Assembly: GCA_020629155.1 (NCBI GenBank)
Contig: JAHDDW010000002.1
Span: forward strand, 186,001 to 250,000
Direction: 5' to 3'
Source: Acidimicrobiales bacterium
GTDB taxonomy: Bacteria > Actinomycetota > Acidimicrobiia > Acidimicrobiales > SZUA-35
DNA length: 64,000 bases
Each line of letters starts with the position of its first letter. The stretch's first letter is position 1. Of this stretch, positions 37,214-46,548 are shown in pieces. The notes below the pieces were generated by a model. It did no database searches. It saw only the letters and a list, made by a program, of their open reading frames with translations, and had not been told where the DNA came from. Made by a program: the position numbers and the translations under genes.

Positions 37214-38791
37214 ATGAATAGTTCGCAAGTCTGGTTGTTGTTAGCACCGAGTCCCCCTCTTCTCGTAATGCCTGCGCCAGAAGGGCCTGTGACTATTGAA
37301 CTAGTTTCACGTTCTATCGATCTTGTTGATCTTATCCATCGTGTTGTTGAAAATCGTTGTGCTGTCCCAGTAGGTAATGATGAATGGAAAGGTTCGAAAA
37401 AAAGCCTTAATAAAATTTTAAAGAAGTATGGGTCGACAGAGAAACTAAAAGAACAGTTCGGGTTCTCTGCGCAGTCGCTAAATTGGCATATTCTGTTTCG
37501 ACATGCTGGAGGTGAGGTCAGTCTTCAGCCATGGGTAAACGTCGACTATTGGCTTATCCATGCTGAAGTAGATAAGTTACGGAGTTCTAAAAAAGCCTTA
37601 CTAGATCCAGAGCAAGTTGTGGAGACAGTTGCTGTTTCAGCTTTAGCTGAAATAATAGCTGGACAAGCGAATGCGGATCTTAATTCTAGCTTAATTCAAG
37701 CGTGTGAGTATTGGCCGAATAGTCAACAAGCCGCTTTCCAAACGCTCACAGAAAAGTCTGATCGAGTTGTGAGTGCTTTTGTCACTCACCTTACCGACGG
37801 AGATGAAAAGCAACCAGCGGTGATTCCAAAATTAGAAATTGGTGAATTTCCTTCATGGTTTGTATGGAGCCCGACTGCGATTAATGACCTCAAGGACAGG
37901 CACGAACGTATAATCGAGATGATTCTTGCTAGTCGGCCAATACCGGAAAACCAAAACTATTGTTCTTACCAAGGTACGAGTGCATGGCTTTCTTTTGCCG
38001 ATGTGACACTAAACCCCCATGAGGCGGCGTCAGTAGCAAGAGTGAATGATGCAGCGAAAGAGATAGGTCAAAGGGTAAGCGAGGAAACGAATCTTGATTT
38101 TTTAAGTCTCGGCCCAGGCGACGGTGTCAAAGATAGTACCGTTCTGGAAGAAGTCCAAAAGACAGTTGAAGACCTCCATTACTTTCCTGTTGATATAAGT
38201 CCTCTCATGTTGGGAGTTGCTATTGGCCAAATCAAAAAGAAGATACAGAACCTGAAAGTCACTGGAGTCGTTACTGATTTCAACAAGAAAACTTTACGAG
38301 CAAAAGATTTAGTGCTTCAGAATAGTCCAGGAAGAAAAACGCTAATCAATATGCTTGGGAATACGATAGGCAATATTGAACAGGACTGGAAGTTTCTATG
38401 TTCTTTAGGGAACTCGATGGATCCTGGCGATTACTTATTGTTGGAGACAAGAACAACGAATTGCCTTGAACATACACTTGAGGTTGAAGCCCAGAAACGT
38501 CCAGAACGTGTCAAATTTTTCTTCGAGCCGTTAGCGGCTATTGGCGCTACCTATGACATCGATGACTTGTACAGCGCGATCGATAAAGAGCTGAATGGAA
38601 CATCAGTTAAGATGTACTGTCGAAACGTTAAACATGGTCGGTTTTCTTCTCGTACAGTTGAATTATTTAAATTTAAGCATTACGACGAGAATTATTATGA
38701 GAGGGTCTCTGAGCAAATTAACGCTGAAATTCTTTTCCGTAATGGTCCTGACCAGCCAAATACTGAAATCGCGTTATTTCGAAAAAAATAA
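37214..38791 (+). CDS. EgtD-like SAM methyltransferase with unknown N-terminal region
   Basis: 525 residues. The C-terminal part (from about 250) resembles histidine-specific/EgtD-type methyltransferases: LGPGDGVKD for SAM binding, VDISPLMLG, and MLGNTIGN. EgtD itself is about 320 residues and starts ergothioneine synthesis; here about 250 extra residues of unknown type precede the domain. No egtB, egtC or egtE gene is present nearby, so ergothioneine synthesis is not supported. A TTAGGAG site precedes the ATG. Confidence 0.75.
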   Translation: MNSSQVWLLLAPSPPLLVMPAPEGPVTIELVSRSIDLVDLIHRVVENRCAVPVGNDEWKGSKKSLNKILKKYGSTEKLKEQFGFSAQSLNWHILFRHAGGEVSLQPWVNVDYWLIHAEVDKLRSSKKALLDPEQVVETVAVSALAEIIAGQANADLNSSLIQACEYWPNSQQAAFQTLTEKSDRVVSAFVTHLTDGDEKQPAVIPKLEIGEFPSWFVWSPTAINDLKDRHERIIEMILASRPIPENQNYCSYQGTSAWLSFADVTLNPHEAASVARVNDAAKEIGQRVSEETNLDFLSLGPGDGVKDSTVLEEVQKTVEDLHYFPVDISPLMLGVAIGQIKKKIQNLKVTGVVTDFNKKTLRAKDLVLQNSPGRKTLINMLGNTIGNIEQDWKFLCSLGNSMDPGDYLLLETRTTNCLEHTLEVEAQKRPERVKFFFEPLAAIGATYDIDDLYSAIDKELNGTSVKMYCRNVKHGRFSSRTVELFKFKHYDENYYERVSEQINAEILFRNGPDQPNTEIALFRKK

Positions 38792-38877
38792 CTTCTATTT
38801 TTGGTCTGCTGACCCCTATGTCTCATAGTTGTGTCAGAAAGCTACCATATGTGGTCTGTAAGGTGTAGTGTAGCACT

Positions 38878-39135
38878 GTGGTACGTCAACAAAAAAGTAA
38901 AAACAGAAGAGTAACTGCAAAAAAAGATGATCTTACAGTTCATCTAGGTCAGGAGAAGCAACGAAGAGACGGTTCACCTATTATTGTGCCGATCGTTATG
39001 TTCGCTGGAATCATTCTGGGCATGCTTGTAATCTTGGCAAATTATACGATCATTAACCCAGCATCTACGTGGTATCTTATTGGCGGCCTGGTTTCGATTC
39101 TGATCGGAATCATCGCATCGACCATGTATCGCTAA
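38878..39135 (+). CDS. crgA: CrgA-like cell division protein
   Basis: 85 residues from a GTG start. A basic cytoplasmic N-terminus is followed by two membrane helices (PIVMFAGIILGMLVILANYTI and a second ending IGIIASTMYR) separated by NPASTWYLIGG, the CrgA layout. CrgA coordinates FtsZ, FtsQ and penicillin-binding proteins at the actinobacterial septum. In Mycobacterium it lies near the pknB cluster, as here. Confidence 0.88.
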   Translation: MVRQQKSKNRRVTAKKDDLTVHLGQEKQRRDGSPIIVPIVMFAGIILGMLVILANYTIINPASTWYLIGGLVSILIGIIASTMYR

Positions 39136-39186
39136 TAGTGTTTGCACAACGTAATGCTGAGAGCTGCTTCTAGATACCGCTAACGG

Positions 39187-39296
39187 TTGTCCACATCTTG
39201 TTGCTACAACAAGCAGGTTTGAATATGACTCTTTCTAGGCCGAAAATTTTTTTATTGAAAAGAAGATTCGGGAAAAACCTAGCAAACTTATCCACA
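39187..39296. other. DnaA-box-like sites with AT-rich spacer
   Basis: The 178-base gap after crgA has TTGTCCACA at 39187-39195, the box favoured by high-GC actinobacteria, and TTATCCACA at 39288-39296, the classical consensus, in the same orientation. Between them is a run of A/T (39241-39263). A degenerate inverted box (TGTGGGAAA) follows. Two boxes are too few to call an origin, and dnaA and dnaN are not in the window. Confidence 0.35.
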
Positions 39297-39313
39297 GATT
39301 GTGGGAAAGTTTA

Positions 39314-39736
39314 CTACAGGTCGTCGAGGTTCGTAGTGAGTTCCATAGGTTCGGTGCAATGCTTCGGAGGCTCAGGCACCTGATTATTTGCAAGCGTGAC
39401 ACGCAACTGCGTGCCGCAAACCGAACAGCGATAGGTCAGTTTCACTTTGCGAAGTTCGCCTGGAGGCGGAGCATCAGGCATCGGACGCGCAAGCGCTCCA
39501 AGAATAGCGGTCCCAATCTTTAAGATACATAACGACCCTGTCAAGCCGATGATGACACGAAGCGGGTCGTACCGAAGGAAAAGCAGCAGGAGAGCAAACA
39601 AGACGGCAAGTGCTGTGGCTAAACGTAGCCTGTTTTGCTGCACTTTTTTATCTCTTGATCTAGCAGTTGACCGCACAGGCGTAGTGTCTTGGTCGATACG
39701 TTCAGGAGCATTTGTGACAGGTTCAAAGTCGTCCAT
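39314..39736 (-). CDS. membrane protein with C-terminal zinc ribbon
   Basis: 140 residues. A charged N-terminus is followed by two hydrophobic helices (LRLATALAVLFALLLLFL and VIIGLTGSLCILKIGTAIL). A C-terminal domain has CSVCG and a later HCTEP, enough Cys/His for a zinc ribbon. No family name recognised. It converges on crgA. Confidence 0.6.
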   Translation of the reverse strand: MDDFEPVTNAPERIDQDTTPVRSTARSRDKKVQQNRLRLATALAVLFALLLLFLRYDPLRVIIGLTGSLCILKIGTAILGALARPMPDAPPPGELRKVKLTYRCSVCGTQLRVTLANNQVPEPPKHCTEPMELTTNLDDL

Positions 39737-39803
39737 GTCAATCTAGGCTATCTCTAGCGGAGTCCTTTATTGTGCAATAAATCACTATTGCCTGTGCGTT
39801 GCG

Positions 39804-42800
39804 TTAAGCACCAAGCAGCTCACCAGTGCGTCTAGCCTGTAGCCAGGTGATCAGTTTATCTTCAGCCATCGGTCGTGCTAAATAGAAGCCTTGCCCTATG
39901 TGGCAGCCCATCTGAATTAAAGCTTCAGCTTGATCGGGAGTTTCGATGCCTTCAGCGACCACTTTTTTAGCGCCAACACCTTTTGATAGTTCAACCAGTT
40001 GTTTCACAAGCTTTGTCCCTTCATCGGTTTGCCCTATCTGGTCTATATAAACCTTATCTATTTTGATTATGTCAAACGGGAAATCTCGTAGATGAGCCAG
40101 GCCGTTAACTCCTGTGCCAAAGTCATCAATAGCTATTGAAATGCCCATCGCTCTGAGATGCTCAAGTTGTGACCGAATTTTGTCGGCGTCTTCGACCATA
40201 ACTGACTCAGTTAGTTCAATAGTTACATTATTTGGATTCACCCCAACGTTGTTGACAATATCTACCAGTTTGTTTAGTTCGCCTTCAATATCTAGCTGCC
40301 TTGCTGATAAATTGACGGCCATAGAAGTGTCGCTAAATTCGCGATATGTTGTCTGCCATTCGATGAGTTTGGCGCAGGCATGACGCAATACCCATCGCCC
40401 GATTTCGATGATCATACCGTTGCTTTCAGCAAGTGGAATAAAAACAGCAGGCGAAATATTGCCTCTTGTCGGGTGGTCCCAGCGGAGCAGCGCTTCAAAA
40501 CTGTGAACCGTATTATCATTAAGAGAGATCAAAGGCTGATAAACAAGGTTAAATTCGTCTTGATCCAACGCTCTTCGCAGGTCGGCAGCCAACTCAAACC
40601 GGTCGACTGCTTCTTGCTGCATTTCTTTTGTGAAAAGCGTTGGCTTGTTGTCTTCATTCCCTGTTTTGGAGCGATGCATTGCAACTAACGCTTGTTGAAC
40701 AAGTTCTGATGGGCTGGTGTTTCGTTGTGACGCCATAGCTACGCCTACAGAAACTTCTAATGGGTGGTTTTGGTGATCGTCTAAAGCAAACGGTTCTTCA
40801 AATGTATCTGTAATAATTTGTGCAAGGTGGATAGCTTTCGACGCATCTTTTACATGTGAAAGGACGGCAAACTCATCGGCGGACAGTCGACAGAGAATAT
40901 CATCGCCGCGAAGCGTCGATTGCAGGCGCGATGCGACCAATGCGAGGACTCTGTCGCCAGCGGCGAAACCGATACTGTCGTTGATTTCTTTAAAGTCGCG
41001 AATATTGAGGACGATGACAGCAACCGCTTGAGAAAAGCCAAGGTCTTTAATCGCAACCTGCACTTCGTGAACAAAGGCGTTTCTGTTTAGAAGGCCTGTA
41101 AGGTCGTCATAGAGAGCCTGTTTGCGTAAGCTGTTTTCTAGTTGCCTGGTGTTAGAGATGTCTCGCATGGTTAGCACAAACATGTCTTTTTCATCAAGCT
41201 CGGATTGAGCAACCGTAACAGAAGCTAATTTATAGCCAGAGCCAAGTGAGTTTTGTATTTCAACTTCTGCCTGTACAGGTCGGTTTGTTTGTTTACTGCT
41301 GCGCAAAGCGTGCTGTAGTGTCTCTTGTGAGCAGGCTTTAAGGAAGCTTAGAAGGTTTGTCCCTGTAAGGTGTTGCGTGTCTAGCTGAAACACCGATGTG
41401 ATATTTGGACTTACGAACGAGACGGTTAGTTCATCGTCAACAAGTAGTGAAACGTCGCTGCTGTTTTGGACAAGTGAGCGAAACCGTGCCTCTGAGTTGC
41501 GAAGGTTCAAGTCAGACAGTTTGCGGTCGTGAATGTCTGAAAAGTTGAGGAGCAGCCCGTTGAGGTCATCTGAGTCAGAAAGGTCACGGATCGACATGGC
41601 ATACCATCTGGCATCTGAATCTTTTTGACAAAGACGTATATCGATAGTTTTTCGAGATTTCTTTTTGTAGGAGCCATTCAAAAACTGTTTTGCTGCTTTG
41701 ACGTCGTCTTCAAAAACATAGGAGAGAATTGGCTTTCCGAGATAGTCGTCACGGTTGTACCCTAAGCGTTCAACTGTTGAACCTGCGAAATCTATGCGCT
41801 TGGAAATATAGTCAACAAGAAAAACCATGTCATTTGAGTCTTGCGAGAGTGTGTTGAATCTGTTATTTGCACGCTCCTCTTGAATTTGTTCAGCAAGAGC
41901 ATTCGCATTTAAAGCCAAACTATACTGGGCCGCAGCCGAACGAAAATGTTCTTCTAAATCAGCTTCAACCATCCCTGGAATCTCAGCTACGAAGAAGGTT
42001 TTAACATCCTTACGGACAGCCCTATCGACTACAGGAACTTCAATAGTGATTCGCGATCCCCCAGTTATATTTGAGTCGAACCATTCACTAGCTTTTTCAT
42101 TAAGGTCACCTATATGCAGCGTTCGCAATCTTGAGCTTGTAAAAAAACTTCTACTAGATTCTCTGACAAGTAGCAATTCGCTGGAGGTAACCTCGATGAT
42201 ACCGACATTGCCATTTGTATCTATAAGTTTATGTAGCGTCGCAATCGTAAGATCGTCTAGATCTGCAGATTCGGTTGAAGTGATAATATCTTGACTGAAC
42301 TGACGTAGCTTAACTTCTTGGCTGTGAGACCAATCCCGCAATTTGATCAACAGACCAAACCGAATTAAGATAAGCACGACAGTAACGATTGCGAATGCGG
42401 ATAACTTTACTATGGGTGCCTTTCCTGTTATGGAAGCCAAACTTACAGTCGCTATTGGAACAAGCAGCAAAAACCCGAACATTGTTTGCTGAGTCGGTCC
42501 AAATTTTCGCCGTGCAGACACAGAAGCGGTTGTTAGATGGCGTTCACTTTTCGAAAAACCTAGTACATACAGGAGTGGCACATAAGGGAGCGCCCAAGCT
42601 TGATAGTAAATGTCATTCGAAAGTTGTGGATTGAACACTTCTAGTGCTATTGCTAAGCCAATTGAGATAGTTGCCATGCGAGTAAATATGTTGGAGGACC
42701 TCCCTAAAAAGGCTCCTAAAAAAACTAAGCCACATGCTAAGAGAGTTCCTTGTGATAGCAAACCTTCTAAGGAACTAGTCAAAAGAAGGTTGCCAATATA

Positions 42801-43163
42801 GATCATTATCATGACCCCAGTAGTGACAAAAACAGTGGCCTCTAATACGGTCACCATTTCTATGCGTTGGCATCGTTGCCAGATAGTTTCAAATGCGGCC
42901 GCTAGGATCAATAGATAAGCAATGGCAAAAAATATAGAAGGAAGTGAGAGTATCTCAAAATATCTACACGAGTGACCTGCGATAAATAAAAAACATGCAG
43001 TGCCTAAGAGAGCTAGTTTTCGTTCCCTTTGCGAGAAGCTCAACACCCCTAATAAAGCTGCGATGATACAATAAGAAATAAAACCGCCTGAGTTCTTGAA
43101 CGGCACCGAAATCAGAATAACCGATAAAGCTATTAGCGGAACTCTGAGTTTACGCAGCATCAC
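39804..43163 (-). CDS. membrane PAS-GGDEF-EAL protein, probable c-di-GMP phosphodiesterase
   Basis: 1119 residues. About eight to ten membrane helices (1-290) precede a GAF-like region, two PAS domains (about 445-560 and 570-680), a GGDEF domain and an EAL domain. The GGDEF signature is degraded to SADEF (CRLSADEFAVL), so cyclase activity is unlikely. The EAL domain is intact: EALLRW, ELTESVMV, IDDFGTG, KIDKVYI and VAEGIET. The protein therefore probably degrades c-di-GMP under PAS control. The next upstream gene on the strand is a GNAT-fold protein 49 bases away. Confidence 0.9.
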   Translation of the reverse strand: MMLRKLRVPLIALSVILISVPFKNSGGFISYCIIAALLGVLSFSQRERKLALLGTACFLFIAGHSCRYFEILSLPSIFFAIAYLLILAAAFETIWQRCQRIEMVTVLEATVFVTTGVMIMIYIGNLLLTSSLEGLLSQGTLLACGLVFLGAFLGRSSNIFTRMATISIGLAIALEVFNPQLSNDIYYQAWALPYVPLLYVLGFSKSERHLTTASVSARRKFGPTQQTMFGFLLLVPIATVSLASITGKAPIVKLSAFAIVTVVLILIRFGLLIKLRDWSHSQEVKLRQFSQDIITSTESADLDDLTIATLHKLIDTNGNVGIIEVTSSELLLVRESSRSFFTSSRLRTLHIGDLNEKASEWFDSNITGGSRITIEVPVVDRAVRKDVKTFFVAEIPGMVEADLEEHFRSAAAQYSLALNANALAEQIQEERANNRFNTLSQDSNDMVFLVDYISKRIDFAGSTVERLGYNRDDYLGKPILSYVFEDDVKAAKQFLNGSYKKKSRKTIDIRLCQKDSDARWYAMSIRDLSDSDDLNGLLLNFSDIHDRKLSDLNLRNSEARFRSLVQNSSDVSLLVDDELTVSFVSPNITSVFQLDTQHLTGTNLLSFLKACSQETLQHALRSSKQTNRPVQAEVEIQNSLGSGYKLASVTVAQSELDEKDMFVLTMRDISNTRQLENSLRKQALYDDLTGLLNRNAFVHEVQVAIKDLGFSQAVAVIVLNIRDFKEINDSIGFAAGDRVLALVASRLQSTLRGDDILCRLSADEFAVLSHVKDASKAIHLAQIITDTFEEPFALDDHQNHPLEVSVGVAMASQRNTSPSELVQQALVAMHRSKTGNEDNKPTLFTKEMQQEAVDRFELAADLRRALDQDEFNLVYQPLISLNDNTVHSFEALLRWDHPTRGNISPAVFIPLAESNGMIIEIGRWVLRHACAKLIEWQTTYREFSDTSMAVNLSARQLDIEGELNKLVDIVNNVGVNPNNVTIELTESVMVEDADKIRSQLEHLRAMGISIAIDDFGTGVNGLAHLRDFPFDIIKIDKVYIDQIGQTDEGTKLVKQLVELSKGVGAKKVVAEGIETPDQAEALIQMGCHIGQGFYLARPMAEDKLITWLQARRTGELLGA

Positions 43164-43212
43164 ATAGAAACTATCGACTTATATTTTTGAAAATAAAGCC
43201 GTTTAAAGGGGT

Positions 43213-44052
43213 TTATCGTAGATCAATTGCTCTATTTGCTAGTATGTGATTATACCTATCGCCGATGTAGCGAGTGTTTGCTGGGACGGCGTCTAAGCCA
43301 ATTAGAATTTGGCTAATCATTTTCCTTTTCCCTTGTGTACCGTTGAAACAAGCTTCATCAACAACTGATTTACTTATATCATCCACAATCGCGTAAACGG
43401 GCAAAGACGGATAGGAAAGATAGTGTATAATTTCATGTTCTTTCAAGCAGGCTTTTAGAGGTATTCCTACTTTTCTTAATAGGTTCAATGGCTTGGGATC
43501 CATAATCGAAACCCACATAGAAACACCCAACAATCTGGAGACCGAGTAAAGAGCATAGTATAAAGATGCCCCTACTGCGCCTCCTCGATAGGATGAGTGG
43601 ACTGCTAGCGTTGCTATATCCCAGACAGTAGAGGAAGAAGCGAGCTCTTGTTTAACAAGATCTAAAAGTTCAAGATCTAAGGTGTGCTCAGCAAGGTCCG
43701 TTATAGATTTATTATTGTCAGAGTCAATAATGCGAATAGATCCTACTACTTGGTTATTTGAAGTGTCAAAAAGTATGAAGAATAAACTATCTGACTCATA
43801 TGCTCCATATTCTCTGTCCATGAAATCTGCAGAGTGATCAATTTTGTCGAACTTCTCATCAAAAACCTTTCGATGTAGTTCTCTTGCAAGATTGGAAATT
43901 GGATTGGTGCCAGGAATAACCACTAGCTTATATTGACTATATGTATTACTTTCTAAGGGATCGTCTAATTCGCATAGGGCACGAGTTAGTTCCCGCTTTT
44001 CCACTTCTGTTAACTCATACGAGTATTCTTTTGTTCTGTTGATCTGATTCAC
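43213..44052 (-). CDS. GNAT-fold protein, acyl-amino-acid/autoinducer synthase-like
   Basis: 279 residues. The central part (VFDEKFDKIDHSADFM, then DSLFFILFD and NNQVVGSIRIID) follows the order of motifs in LuxI-type and PEP-CTERM-associated N-acyl amino acid synthases, which share the GNAT fold. A second block (IATLAVHSSYRGGAVGASLY) is the acyl-CoA binding segment of GNAT enzymes. It may make a small acylated signal, or be an ordinary acetyltransferase. The PAS-GGDEF-EAL gene directly downstream hints at signalling. Confidence 0.55.
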   Translation of the reverse strand: MNQINRTKEYSYELTEVEKRELTRALCELDDPLESNTYSQYKLVVIPGTNPISNLARELHRKVFDEKFDKIDHSADFMDREYGAYESDSLFFILFDTSNNQVVGSIRIIDSDNNKSITDLAEHTLDLELLDLVKQELASSSTVWDIATLAVHSSYRGGAVGASLYYALYSVSRLLGVSMWVSIMDPKPLNLLRKVGIPLKACLKEHEIIHYLSYPSLPVYAIVDDISKSVVDEACFNGTQGKRKMISQILIGLDAVPANTRYIGDRYNHILANRAIDLR

Positions 44053-44149
44053 AATTATTCCTGACGCTGAAGTCCAGGTCGCTAGAGGACTACAAACACG
44101 TAAGGTACTTTAGTCGCAATAAAAAACAAGTCGCAGTTTGAACTACTTT

Positions 44150-45313
44150 TTACGTAAGTTGAAACATGGTTTCGACTGTTGTGACGCCATTTACCTGGAT
44201 AGCGATAGTGTGTTCACCTCGATAGAGCTTACGAGTGCTGCGTTGCTGCATCAAAAGTTTTTTCTCACAGCGGATAATTTCATTTGGATGTAACATAAAA
44301 TCCTTGTATTTAAAGACTTTTGGTTTGCGTTCACCGTTGGCTTTTACATAACCCACAATGATATCAATCATTATTTTTTGTGGTTTTTGACTTTGTGAAC
44401 GCATAGAAAAAGCCACAGTTGTTGATTCACCTATAGGCAATTCGGAAGGATCCATCGCGACTTCTGTGATCTCAATCTCAGGCTTTTTATAGCCAAACAT
44501 GGCGAGCACGCGCTTGTCCCCCGCTTTAAGGTGATTACGCACAGCATGACGCACAATCCACTTCGTGTCAGTGTTATCTTCGGCAAACCAGTCTTCCAAA
44601 GTGTCGAGCACCTGATCATGCTCTTTTGCTAAATCATTCAAGTGATTAGCGACCGACTTTTTCACATATGCAGAACGGTCAGCACGCAACAAACCTAGGA
44701 GTTCAAGCGATGTTTCCGCACCTATATCCAGCTTTTTAGCCCACGGCAATCGAGGTCGTGTTCCTTCGCTCACAAATCGACGCACATGAGGGTTCTCATC
44801 TTGCGTCCATTCTTTAAGCTGAGCAATAATTGCGTCTTGATCAGTTAGCAATCTAGGTCGAATAGCAAACTCGGCGGTGAAGCGTTTTGTCAGCTCATAA
44901 CACGCTGCCAGGAAAGCATCCAAACCCACTTCATGACCGTATAGTTTAAGATAATCGCCGAAAGGCCATAACCAATAGTTGTCGTTGAGAACATCTTTTG
45001 TTCCTTGAAGCTCATCAGGAAGCGTTTTAGTCAGAATCGAAATGCCCGCTTCGCCTGCAGGCAACTGCGCATGAAGGCAGAAGGCAATCTGTTCAGAACG
45101 CTGTGTAAACGTACGTTCATCCCAATCGATAAGCGTTTGTTCGACGAATAAAGAAACGTCAAAAGCAGCAAAGTTTGTTTGTATCTTTTCACCGATCGAA
45201 GTTACAAGGGCAGCATCAAAATAGTCCTTGAAAGGAGTTTTAGAAATTGCAGCTCCCCCTGTTTTATCAGCTCTACTTGGGGCACTATCGCCTGTATCAA
45301 CAGTTTTAGCCAT
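44150..45313 (-). CDS. alkC: AlkC-type DNA alkylation repair glycosylase
   Basis: 387 residues. An N-terminal HEAT-like helical repeat domain (about 20-285) matches the AlkC/AlkD glycosylases that remove alkylated bases from DNA. The C-terminal 90 residues (ITEVAMDPSELPIGES, then KVFKYKDF and GEHTIAIQVNG) are beta-rich and fit the Ig-like domain found in part of the AlkC subfamily, which contacts DNA. HPNEIIRCEKKL is typical. It stands alone between aroC and the GNAT gene. Confidence 0.85.
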   Translation of the reverse strand: MAKTVDTGDSAPSRADKTGGAAISKTPFKDYFDAALVTSIGEKIQTNFAAFDVSLFVEQTLIDWDERTFTQRSEQIAFCLHAQLPAGEAGISILTKTLPDELQGTKDVLNDNYWLWPFGDYLKLYGHEVGLDAFLAACYELTKRFTAEFAIRPRLLTDQDAIIAQLKEWTQDENPHVRRFVSEGTRPRLPWAKKLDIGAETSLELLGLLRADRSAYVKKSVANHLNDLAKEHDQVLDTLEDWFAEDNTDTKWIVRHAVRNHLKAGDKRVLAMFGYKKPEIEITEVAMDPSELPIGESTTVAFSMRSQSQKPQKIMIDIIVGYVKANGERKPKVFKYKDFMLHPNEIIRCEKKLLMQQRSTRKLYRGEHTIAIQVNGVTTVETMFQLT

Positions 45314-45331
45314 AACGCCAATCCTAGTGGA

Positions 45332-46414
45332 CTAGTCAATGTTTACGGTGCGTTGCAGCAGCCAATGATCAGCTAGCACCAGAAGCATCATAGCTTCGAC
45401 TACAGGCACCGCTCGTGGCAAAACGCATGGGTCGTGACGGCCTTTGGCAGCGAGTGACGTTGTTTGCCCGTCTGTGGTTACTGTTTGCTGCGCTGATGCG
45501 ATAGTTGCTGTTGGTTTAAAAGCAACACGGCAGACAATATCTTGCCCGTTACTGATGCCACCTTGCACGCCGCCTGAATAGTTGCTTGTTGTTTGCGGCC
45601 CTGACTCGCCTGGGACAAAAGGGTCATTATGTTCAGAGCCTTTCATCTTGGTGCCTGCGAAACCAGAGCCAACCTCGAAGCCTTTTGAAGCTGGTAGCGA
45701 AAGCATCGCTTTCGCTAGATCGGCTTCGATGCGGTCAAAAACAGGTGCGCCTAGGCCCGCTGGCACTCCTTTAGCAACCACAGTCACAACGCCGCCAAGC
45801 GAGTCACCATCTTTACTTGCTTGCTTTACGGCTGCTTCCATCTGGGGCGCTACAGCTGGGTCTGGGCAGCGAGTTGGGTGCGCCTCAACTGCGTCAAAGG
45901 TCACTTCGTCAGCTGTCATAGTTGATTCGATAGTATGGATTTGGCTCACCCAACCGAGTACCTCAATAGTAGCTTTCTGGGTTAGAAGCTGTCGGGCGAT
46001 TGCAGCTGATGCAACACGAGAAGTTGTCTCCCGAGCAGAAGAACGCCCGCCGCCTCGGTAGTCGCGAAAACCATATTTTGCGTCGTACGTATAGTCGGCG
46101 TGGCTGGGGCGATAGAGGTCTTTAAGATGGTCATAGGCCTTGGGCCGCTGGTCTTTATTCGGGAAAACCATTGCAATAGGTGTGCCTGTTGTCTGGCCTT
46201 CGAAAACACCTGATAGCAGCTCAACCTGATCGGACTCTTTGCGTTGTGACACAAGGCGGCTTTGGCCTGTGCGGCGGCGATCGATATCGCGTTGAATCAA
46301 GGCCAAGTCAATCGGCAGTCGAGGCGGGCAGCCGTCAACAATAACACCGACAGCTGGGCCGTGCGATTCTCCGAAGGTGGTGGTGCGAAACAGTTTTCCA
46401 AACGAGCTTGTCAC
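45332..46414 (-). CDS. aroC: chorismate synthase
   Basis: 360 residues from a GTG start. This FMN-dependent enzyme makes chorismate from EPSP. Signatures: [17 protein letters not shown] near the start, the RRRTGQSR segment, [17 protein letters not shown] and [11 protein letters not shown]. The length is normal. Partner shikimate genes are not nearby. Confidence 0.95.
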   Translation of the reverse strand: MTSSFGKLFRTTTFGESHGPAVGVIVDGCPPRLPIDLALIQRDIDRRRTGQSRLVSQRKESDQVELLSGVFEGQTTGTPIAMVFPNKDQRPKAYDHLKDLYRPSHADYTYDAKYGFRDYRGGGRSSARETTSRVASAAIARQLLTQKATIEVLGWVSQIHTIESTMTADEVTFDAVEAHPTRCPDPAVAPQMEAAVKQASKDGDSLGGVVTVVAKGVPAGLGAPVFDRIEADLAKAMLSLPASKGFEVGSGFAGTKMKGSEHNDPFVPGESGPQTTSNYSGGVQGGISNGQDIVCRVAFKPTATIASAQQTVTTDGQTTSLAAKGRHDPCVLPRAVPVVEAMMLLVLADHWLLQRTVNID

Positions 46415-46548
46415 CTGTTCAGCCTAGTGGATTATAACGAGACTTTCGTCCTTGGCACGCCCTGAACTCGTTTGATAGCCAATAACCGTTGGGTGATATT
46501 TTGCCAGGTGAGGAGGAATCTGAAGCTTTTTCTGCCAAAATGTAGATT

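Noticed and set aside
39136-39313. Chromosomal replication origin after crgA
   Set aside because: Only two good DnaA boxes, and no dnaA or dnaN in the window.
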